Source: Aquincola tertiaricarbonis
GTDB taxonomy: Bacteria > Pseudomonadota > Gammaproteobacteria > Burkholderiales > Burkholderiaceae_C
DNA: 64,000 bases
Assembly (NCBI RefSeq): GCF_023573145.1
Contig: NZ_CP097636.1
Location: 310,001 to 374,000, forward strand
Direction: 5' to 3'
The notes below the pieces were generated by a model. That model was given only the letters and a program-made list of their open reading frames with translations, searched no databases and was not told the origin of the DNA. The translations under genes and the position numbers were made by a program. Positions within the stretch are counted from its first letter, which is position 1. Every line of letters starts with the position of its first letter. Of this stretch, positions 58,840 to 64,000 are shown piece after piece.

Positions 58840-61131
58840 ATGAGCAAGTCGCTCCGCTGGGCCTGGATCGTCTCGCTGGTGGCAGCCATCGGCGTGGCGC
58901 TGGTGCTCACCTTCGTGCTGGCGCTGACCACCGACTCGCGCGTCTTCTACGAGCGCAATTTCGTCTGGCTGTTCTGGGTCAACGTCACCGTCGCGGCCCT
59001 GCTGGCGCTGGTGGTGCTGCTGGCCGCGGTGCGGCTGGTGGTGCGGCTCAAGCGCGGCAAGTTCGGCAGCAAGCTGCTGTTCAAGCTGGCCGGCATCTTC
59101 GCGCTGGTGGGCGTGGTGCCGGGCGTACTCATCTACACCGTGAGCTACCAGTTCGTCACCCGCAGCATCGAGGCCTGGTTCGACGCCCGGGTGGAGGGCG
59201 CGCTGGATGCCGGCCTCAACCTGGGCCGCAGCACGCTCGATGCGCTGGTGTTCGACCTGGGCGACCGCACCCGCGCCGCCGCCGACCGCATGGCCGAGAC
59301 GCGCCTGCAGCCCGACACGCTGCAGCTGGAGCGCCTGCGCGAGCAGCTGGGCGCCGAGCAGGTGGCCGTGCTCAATGCCAGCGGGCAGAGCCTGGTGGCC
59401 GCGGGCGGCACCGCCGGCGCCTCCATCGCGCCCGAGCGGCCGTCGGCGCAGCAGATCCGCCAGGCCCGGCTGCTGCGGGCGGCCGCCCAGCTGGAAGGCC
59501 TGGACGACGAGCCCGCGCCGGGTGCATCGCCACGCGGGCGGGTGCGGGCGCTGGCGCTCATCCCCAACAACGACATCACGCTGGCCGGCGAAGACCGCTT
59601 CCTGCTGGTGGTGCAGCCGGTGCCGGCCGCGCTGGCCACCAATGCGCTGGCGGTGCAGAGCGCCTACCGCGAGTACCAGCAGCGCGCGTTGGCGCGCGAC
59701 GGCCTGCGCAAGATGTACGTGGGCACGCTGACGCTGGCGCTCATCCTGGCGGTGTTCGGCGCGGTGCTGCTGGCCGGCCTGCTGGGCACCCAGCTGGCGC
59801 GGCCGCTGCTGCTGCTGGCCGAAGGCGTGCGCCAGGTGGCCCAGGGCGACCTCACGGCCAAGCCGGTGTCCACCGCCGGCGACGAACTCGGTGGCCTGAC
59901 GCGCAGCTTTGCCGACATGACCGAGCAGCTGGGCCAGGCGCGCGAGCAGGTGCAGCGGGGCGTCGCCCAGCTGGAAAGCGCCCGCACCCACCTGCAGACC
60001 ATCCTCGACAGCCTGACCGCCGGCGTGGTGGTGTTCGACCGTGAACGCCGCATCGAGAGCGTGAACCCCGGTGCCACCCGCATCCTCAAGCTGCCGCTGT
60101 CGGCCCACGTGGGCCAGCGGCTGGACGAGGTCTCCGGCCTGGAAGCCTTCGCCCAGGGCGTGTGGCAGCGCTTCGAGCTGCACCGCTCCAGCCCCGAAGC
60201 CGGCGAGCGCGACCACTGGCAGGACTCCTTCGACCTGCAGCCCACCGGCGCCGACCGCGACACGCTGACCCTGCTGGTGCGTGGCGCGGTGCTGCCCAAC
60301 GACGCGCGGCTGATGGTGTTCGACGACATCACCGACGTGGTGTCGGCCCAGCGCTCGGCCGCCTGGGCCGAGGTGGCGCGCCGCCTGGCGCACGAGATCA
60401 AGAATCCGCTGACGCCCATCCAGCTCTCGGCCGAGCGGCTGCAGCACAAGCTGGAAAGCAAGCTCGAAGGCACCGACCAGGCGATGCTGGTGCGCTCGGT
60501 GGGCACCATCGTCGCCCAGGTGCAGGCGATGAAGCAGCTGGTCAACGAATTCCGCGACTATGCGCGCCTGCCCGCCGCCAGCCTGGGGCCGCTGGACCTC
60601 AACCAGCTGGTGGGCGAGGTGCTGGCGCTGTATGGCGCGCAGGCCGAGCAGGGCCGTTTGACCGCGCATTGCGCCCCCGCGCTGCCCGCCATCCTGGGCG
60701 ACACCACGCAGCTGCGCCAGGTGGTTCACAACCTGGTGCAGAACGCGCTGGACGCCGTCGACGAGCGGGCCGACGGCCACGTCGACGTGATCACCGAAGC
60801 CGTGCGCAACGACAACGGCGACGTGCGTGCCGTTCGGCTGAAAGTGCTCGACAACGGACCCGGCTTCAACGACAAGGTGCTCAAGCGCGCGTTCGAGCCC
60901 TATGTCACCACCAAGAGCAAAGGCACCGGCCTGGGCCTGGCGGTGGTCAAGAAGATCGCCGATGAGCATGGCGCACGCGTGCGCATTGGCAACCGTACGG
61001 ATGAAGTGGCCGGCTTGAGCGAATCGGCTCAACCGGCAGGCGCGCAAGTTTCGTTATCATTTTCGAACCTCGCCGCCGTACCCGCCGCCGCCGCCGTGGT
61101 GGTGGCCGGTTCTCCTCCCCTGGCGCACTGA
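58840..61131 (+). CDS. NtrY-like membrane sensor histidine kinase
   Basis: A 763-residue sensor. Two N-terminal helices and a third near residue 90 (LFKLAGIFALVGVVPGVLIY) precede a periplasmic region of about 200 residues. A further helix (LTLALILAVFGAVLLAGLLG) leads into HAMP, then PAS (about 385-500). The kinase has the phospho-histidine motif RRLAHEIKNPLTPIQL and ATPase boxes NLVQNALDAVDE, LDNGPGF and GTGLGLAVVKKIADEH. NtrY-type kinases control nitrogen, redox or envelope genes. It starts 7 bases after the DUF4390 gene and is followed by its response regulator after 5 bases. Confidence 0.92.
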   Translation: MSKSLRWAWIVSLVAAIGVALVLTFVLALTTDSRVFYERNFVWLFWVNVTVAALLALVVLLAAVRLVVRLKRGKFGSKLLFKLAGIFALVGVVPGVLIYTVSYQFVTRSIEAWFDARVEGALDAGLNLGRSTLDALVFDLGDRTRAAADRMAETRLQPDTLQLERLREQLGAEQVAVLNASGQSLVAAGGTAGASIAPERPSAQQIRQARLLRAAAQLEGLDDEPAPGASPRGRVRALALIPNNDITLAGEDRFLLVVQPVPAALATNALAVQSAYREYQQRALARDGLRKMYVGTLTLALILAVFGAVLLAGLLGTQLARPLLLLAEGVRQVAQGDLTAKPVSTAGDELGGLTRSFADMTEQLGQAREQVQRGVAQLESARTHLQTILDSLTAGVVVFDRERRIESVNPGATRILKLPLSAHVGQRLDEVSGLEAFAQGVWQRFELHRSSPEAGERDHWQDSFDLQPTGADRDTLTLLVRGAVLPNDARLMVFDDITDVVSAQRSAAWAEVARRLAHEIKNPLTPIQLSAERLQHKLESKLEGTDQAMLVRSVGTIVAQVQAMKQLVNEFRDYARLPAASLGPLDLNQLVGEVLALYGAQAEQGRLTAHCAPALPAILGDTTQLRQVVHNLVQNALDAVDERADGHVDVITEAVRNDNGDVRAVRLKVLDNGPGFNDKVLKRAFEPYVTTKSKGTGLGLAVVKKIADEHGARVRIGNRTDEVAGLSESAQPAGAQVSLSFSNLAAVPAAAAVVVAGSPPLAH

Positions 61132-61136
61132 GGATC

Positions 61137-61838
61137 ATGGCCACAATACTTGTTGTTGACGACGAACTCGGCATCCGTGCCCTGTTGTCCGAGATCCTGA
61201 CCGACGAAGGTCACACCGTCGAACTGGCAGAGAACGCCGCACAGGCACGCGCGGCCCGCGAACGCCGACGTCCCGATCTGGTGCTGCTGGACATCTGGAT
61301 GCCCGATGTGGACGGCATCACGCTGCTCAAGGAATGGGGCAGCACCTCGCAGCTGACCATGCCCGTCATCATGATGAGCGGGCACGGCACCATCGACACC
61401 GCGGTGGAAGCCACCAAGTACGGCGCGATGGCCTTCCTGGAAAAACCCATCACGCTGCAGAAGCTGCTGCGTGCGGTGGAGGCGGGCCTGGCCAAGCCGG
61501 CACCGCGCGGCAACGAGGCGCCGCCGCTGGGTGGCGGCCTGCCGCTGCGTGGCGACGGCGGCCTCACGGTGGAATCGGCGATGACCGGCGGCATGGGCCT
61601 GCCGCCACCGCAGCCGCTGCAGCTGGGGCCGCAGAGCGAGCAGTCCTTCGACCTCGACCGGCCGCTGCGCGAGGCACGCGATGCCTTCGAGAAGAGCTAC
61701 TTCGAGTTCCACCTGGCCAAGGAAAACGGCAGCATGACCCGCGTGGCCGAGAAGACCGGTCTTGAGCGCACGCACCTGTACCGCAAGCTCAAGCAGCTGG
61801 GCGTGGACCTCAGCCGCAACAAGCGCAGCGCGCTCTAA
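61137..61838 (+). CDS. NtrX-like response regulator lacking the AAA+ domain (REC–Fis HTH)
   Basis: A 233-residue regulator. The receiver domain (1-120) has ILVVDDE, phospho-acceptor D52 in VLLDIWMPDVDG, and EKP. A Gly/Pro-rich linker (about 125-180) replaces the roughly 230-residue sigma-54 ATPase domain of true NtrX. The C-terminus is a Fis-type helix-turn-helix (MTRVAEKTGLERTHLYRKLK). It therefore should not activate sigma-54 and probably acts as a PrrA/RegA-like regulator or repressor. It is the partner of the upstream kinase. A short hairpin follows the stop. Confidence 0.92.
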   Translation: MATILVVDDELGIRALLSEILTDEGHTVELAENAAQARAARERRRPDLVLLDIWMPDVDGITLLKEWGSTSQLTMPVIMMSGHGTIDTAVEATKYGAMAFLEKPITLQKLLRAVEAGLAKPAPRGNEAPPLGGGLPLRGDGGLTVESAMTGGMGLPPPQPLQLGPQSEQSFDLDRPLREARDAFEKSYFEFHLAKENGSMTRVAEKTGLERTHLYRKLKQLGVDLSRNKRSAL

Positions 61839-61847
61839 AAAACGCGG

Positions 61848-61871
61848 CGGGGTATTGCACCCCGAAGTTTT
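61848..61871 (+). terminator. Weak terminator after the NtrY/NtrX-like operon
   Basis: CGGGG (61848-61852) pairs with CCCCG (61860-61864) around TATTGCA, followed by AAGTTTT. It is short, and it overlaps the -35 of the tRNA-Phe promoter, so the two functions share the same bases. Confidence 0.45.
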
Positions 61872-61882
61872 GACGCTATACT
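61855..61882 (+). promoter_or_regulatory. Sigma-70 promoter of tRNA-Phe
   Basis: TTGCAC (61855-61860), a 16-base spacer, then TATACT (61877-61882). Transcription would start near 61889, just before the tRNA at 61892. Confidence 0.65.
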
Positions 61883-61891
61883 CGTGGTCTT

Positions 61892-61967
61892 GGCCAAGTA
61901 GCTCAGTTGGTAGAGCAGCGGATTGAAAATCCGCGTGTCGGTGGTTCGATTCCGCCCTTGGCCACCA
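61892..61967 (+). tRNA. tRNA-Phe (GAA)
   Basis: A 76-base gene with the CCA encoded. The acceptor arms are GGCCAAG and CTTGGCC. The D-arm contains GCTCAGTTGGTAGAGC. The anticodon arm is GGATT-GAA-AATCC-like with anticodon GAA, and the T-arm GTTCGATTC is canonical. The discriminator is A. Confidence 0.98.
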
Positions 61968-61978
61968 AAATCGCAAGA

Positions 61979-62007
61979 CCTTGAAAGCTCAGCTCTTCAG
62001 GGTTTTT
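61979..62007 (+). terminator. Terminator after tRNA-Phe
   Basis: CCTTGAAAGCT (61979-61989) pairs with AGCTCTTCAGGG (61991-62002) with one bulge and one wobble, followed by five T residues at 62003-62007. Confidence 0.6.
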
Positions 62008-62020
62008 CGTGAGGGCCAGG

Positions 62021-62037
62021 TTGTCTAGACAAGTGGT
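62021..62037. promoter_or_regulatory. Second TTGTCTAGACAA palindrome, between the two tRNA genes
   Basis: TTGTCTAGACAAGTGGT contains a perfect 12-base palindrome TTGTCTAGACAA and matches the site upstream of the tannase-type gene (48411-48427) at 16 of 17 positions. It lies about 55 bases before tRNA-Leu. The role is unknown. Confidence 0.4.
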
Positions 62038-62091
62038 GTGCAAGGCTTGCCAAACACGCAACTTCTCGTGCTACAGTCGCGGCCCTGAAAT

Positions 62092-62176
<85 letters not shown>

Positions 62177-62185
62177 AAGATCAGC

Positions 62186-62216
62186 AAGGGCCGATGCGCA
62201 AGCATCGGCCCTTTTG
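62186..62216 (+). terminator. Intrinsic terminator after tRNA-Leu
   Basis: AAGGGCCGATGC (62186-62197) and GCATCGGCCCTT (62202-62213) form a perfect 12-base-pair stem with a GCAA tetraloop, then TT-G-CTTT. It probably also shields the convergent permease gene. Confidence 0.92.
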
Positions 62217-62231
62217 CTTTGATCTGGTCGT

Positions 62232-63632
62232 TTACGGCGTCGCCTTCAGGCGACCACGCGGTGCCAGCACCATCGCCCCCACCGCCAGCACGCCGAGGCC
62301 CACCAGCGCGCCGGCTTTCACGTACAGCACGCTCGACACCAGCAGGTAGGCGCAGCAGGCGCAGAAGGCCAGCGGCAGCCAGGGGTACAGCGGCACCTTG
62401 AAGGGCCGGTTTGCGTCGGGCCGGGTGCGGCGCAGCACCAGCACCGACAGCGCGCTCAGCGTCAGAAAGCCCCAGTACACCGGCGACAGGTAGTCCACCA
62501 TCGTCGAGAAGCCGCCGCGCGTGACGGTGCCCAGGCCCACCAGTGCCACCGCCACGATGCCGATGGCCGCCACTGAGGCCGGCGGGATGCCACGCGACAG
62601 GTCCCAACGGCCCAGCCGCGCGCCCAGCCAGCCACCCAGCAGCCGCGCCTGCTGCAGGTCGTGCGCCGCGGCCCAGGTGGTGCGGGCACCTGCGATCAGG
62701 ATGGCGTTCATCACCGTGATTGAGGTCAGCGCCACGGCGCCGACGATGAGCAGCTCACCGGGCGTGCCGAAGGCCATGCGCATCAGCTCGGCGGCCGGTG
62801 CTTCGCTGCGGGCCAGGCCTTCCAGGCCCAGGCCGCGCAGGTAGGCGAAGTTCGCCAGCAGGTACAGGCCGGTGACGATGGCCAGCCCCAGCAGCAGCGC
62901 ATGCACGATGCCGCGCCGACCGTCGCGCATCTCGGACGACAGCGTGGCCGCATCGCTCCAGCCGCCGTAGGCCAGGAACACGAAGACGAAGGCGGTGCCG
63001 ATGGCCACTGGCTCGCTGCGGTCAGGCGTGGCCAGCGGCGTGGCGGGCGGCACGCCCTGCAGCATCAGCCAGCCGGCCGCGGCGCCCAGCGCCAGCATGC
63101 CGGCGATCACCAGCCCCATCAGGCCCACCTGGGTACCCAGGCCCACGTGCACGCCGCGCAAGTTCAGCAGCGTCAGCAGCACGATCACGGTGGCTGCGAA
63201 CAGCGCGCTGCCGTACGCGCCCAGCTGCGGCCCCAGCCATTGCTCCAGCTTGACCACCTGGTTCAGGTAGTCGCCGAAGACGAAAGCCAGCAGCGCCATC
63301 GAGCCGGTGTGGATGACCCCGAAGCGCGACCACGCGAACAGGAAGCCGGTGCGCGCGCCGAAGGCCAGGCGCAGGAAGTGGTAGTCGCCACCCGCATGCG
63401 GAAAGGCCGCCGCCAGCTCGGCAAAGCACAGTGCACCGATGAAGGACAGCAGGCCGCCCAGGCCCCAGGCCAGGTACAGCGCATGGTCGCTGGCCAGGCT
63501 GGCGGCCACCATGGGGGAGGTCTTGAAGATGCCGGCGCCGACGACCATGCCCACGCACACGGAAACCGCGTGGCGCACGTTCAGGTGTCTTTCGGGCGCC
63601 GCATCAGCGGCGAGATCAGGCGTTGTGGTCAT
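62232..63632 (-). CDS. APC-superfamily amino acid permease
   Basis: A 466-residue inner-membrane protein with about 12 helices. The first helix carries the APC signature VCVGMVVGAGIFKTSPMVA. LGGLLSFIGALCFAELAAAF is the conserved segment after helix 2, and VFVFLAYGGWSDAATLSSEM is helix 6. The family imports or exchanges amino acids or polyamines by proton or substrate antiport; the substrate is not readable. ATG at 63632 (MTTTPDL) is preferred to a longer frame with a charged leader. A 139-base gap shared with the divergent TonB receptor gene shows no promoter I can assign. Confidence 0.9.
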   Translation of the reverse strand: MTTTPDLAADAAPERHLNVRHAVSVCVGMVVGAGIFKTSPMVAASLASDHALYLAWGLGGLLSFIGALCFAELAAAFPHAGGDYHFLRLAFGARTGFLFAWSRFGVIHTGSMALLAFVFGDYLNQVVKLEQWLGPQLGAYGSALFAATVIVLLTLLNLRGVHVGLGTQVGLMGLVIAGMLALGAAAGWLMLQGVPPATPLATPDRSEPVAIGTAFVFVFLAYGGWSDAATLSSEMRDGRRGIVHALLLGLAIVTGLYLLANFAYLRGLGLEGLARSEAPAAELMRMAFGTPGELLIVGAVALTSITVMNAILIAGARTTWAAAHDLQQARLLGGWLGARLGRWDLSRGIPPASVAAIGIVAVALVGLGTVTRGGFSTMVDYLSPVYWGFLTLSALSVLVLRRTRPDANRPFKVPLYPWLPLAFCACCAYLLVSSVLYVKAGALVGLGVLAVGAMVLAPRGRLKATP

Positions 63633-63771
63633 GGGGCGGCAGTGTCGCCGCGCTGGCGTTGCTGCCGGCCGCGCTGCGTCTGCATTTGCATATGCGCCAC
63701 GGTCAGTGGCCTTCATCGCGGCGCATGGCTACGCTCGCGGCTTTGCTTTTCTTTTCCTTGGCCAGCACTCC

Positions 63772-64000
63772 ATGAACCGTCCTGATTCTTCGGTCCGCAA
63801 CCGCCTTCTGCTGGGCCTTGCCGCCGCCGCCGCCGGCGTCACCCCGGTGGCCCAGGCCGCCGACACCACCGATTCGGTGGTGGTCACCGGCACCCGCAGC
63901 CGCGACCGCACGGTGCTCAGCTCGGCCTCGCCGATCGACGTGCTGTATGCCGACGACCTGCGCCGCGCCGCCGGCCCGGAGGGCAACCTGGCCGCCGCGC
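63772..64000 (+). CDS. TonB-dependent outer-membrane receptor, 5' part only
   Basis: The first 76 codons are in the window. A signal peptide (LLLGLAAAAAGVTPVAQA) is followed by the TonB-box-like DSVVVTGTRSRDRT and the start of the plug domain (SSASPIDVLYADDLRRAAG). Such receptors import siderophores, vitamin B12 or other large ligands across the outer membrane with energy from TonB. The ligand cannot be told from this fragment. The gene runs off the window end. Confidence 0.88.
   Translation, partial: MNRPDSSVRNRLLLGLAAAAAGVTPVAQAADTTDSVVVTGTRSRDRTVLSSASPIDVLYADDLRRAAGPEGNLAAA

Noticed and set aside
62040..62091. TTGCCA/TACAGT promoter for tRNA-Leu
   Set aside because: Spacing of 20 bases is too long for a confident sigma-70 promoter.

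Overview
This window comes from a high-GC Gram-negative betaproteobacterium of the order Burkholderiales, most like the Leptothrix/Rubrivivax/Ideonella (Sphaerotilaceae) group. This rests on the gene families and on conserved neighbourhoods: rsmB–DUF4390–NtrY-like–NtrX-like, minCDE, tkt–gap, the GNA1162-type lipoprotein triad and a Bug-type periplasmic receptor. The species call is inference. Genes are densely packed, no gap between genes exceeds about 220 bases, and many neighbours are coupled by 4-base stop/start overlaps (ATGA, GTGA, TTGA). I see no insertion sequence, prophage, rRNA operon or CRISPR array.

Layout. 1-2.8 kb: TPP riboswitch, thiC, then an ompW-type porin behind an FNR/Anr-like box. 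2.8-6.8 kb: an NTF2-fused flavin monooxygenase and its probable sigma-54 activator, with a recognisable -24/-12 promoter and upstream activator sites between them. 7-14.6 kb: DUF302 protein, AI-2E-type permease, GST, DMT exporter, a ParD/ParE-like toxin-antitoxin pair of less GC-rich composition, a rhombosortase-like protease and glnE. 14.7-21.4 kb: yhdP, a Nit-type amidase, a GNAT enzyme and a UbiH-like hydroxylase.

21.5-30.2 kb is the most unusual part. A + strand operon (SPFH/SHOCT protein, zinc-ribbon DUF4178 membrane protein, DUF350 protein, membrane-fused aminopropyltransferase, Tat-type lipoprotein flavin amine oxidase) runs head-on into a - strand operon (speD, murU, PAS-PAS-GGDEF cyclase). 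SpeD makes the aminopropyl donor that the aminopropyltransferase should use, so the two operons plausibly form one envelope/polyamine module.

30.2-44.5 kb: tkt–gap, a subtilisin-like protease with a GlyGly-CTERM tail (the substrate type expected for the rhombosortase at 11 kb), a SET-domain methyltransferase–birA–SPOR operon divergent from topB across a 29-base alternating purine/pyrimidine tract, the CsgG-like/DUF4810/DUF799 lipoprotein triad, an AEC transporter and proA. 44.5-52.3 kb: an accessory catabolic island with two secreted alpha/beta-hydrolase lipoproteins, a Bug receptor, a two-gene AtuA and a divergent LysR regulator. 52.2-64 kb: minCDE, queC, a LemA-like protein, folE with a BLUF photoreceptor, rsmB, a two-component system whose NtrX-like regulator lacks the AAA+ domain, tRNA-Phe(GAA), tRNA-Leu(CAG), an APC permease and the start of a TonB-dependent receptor.

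A 67-base intergenic repeat occurs twice (11763-11829 and 55583-55649, 62/67 identical). Function calls are from reading the translations; no database search was run.
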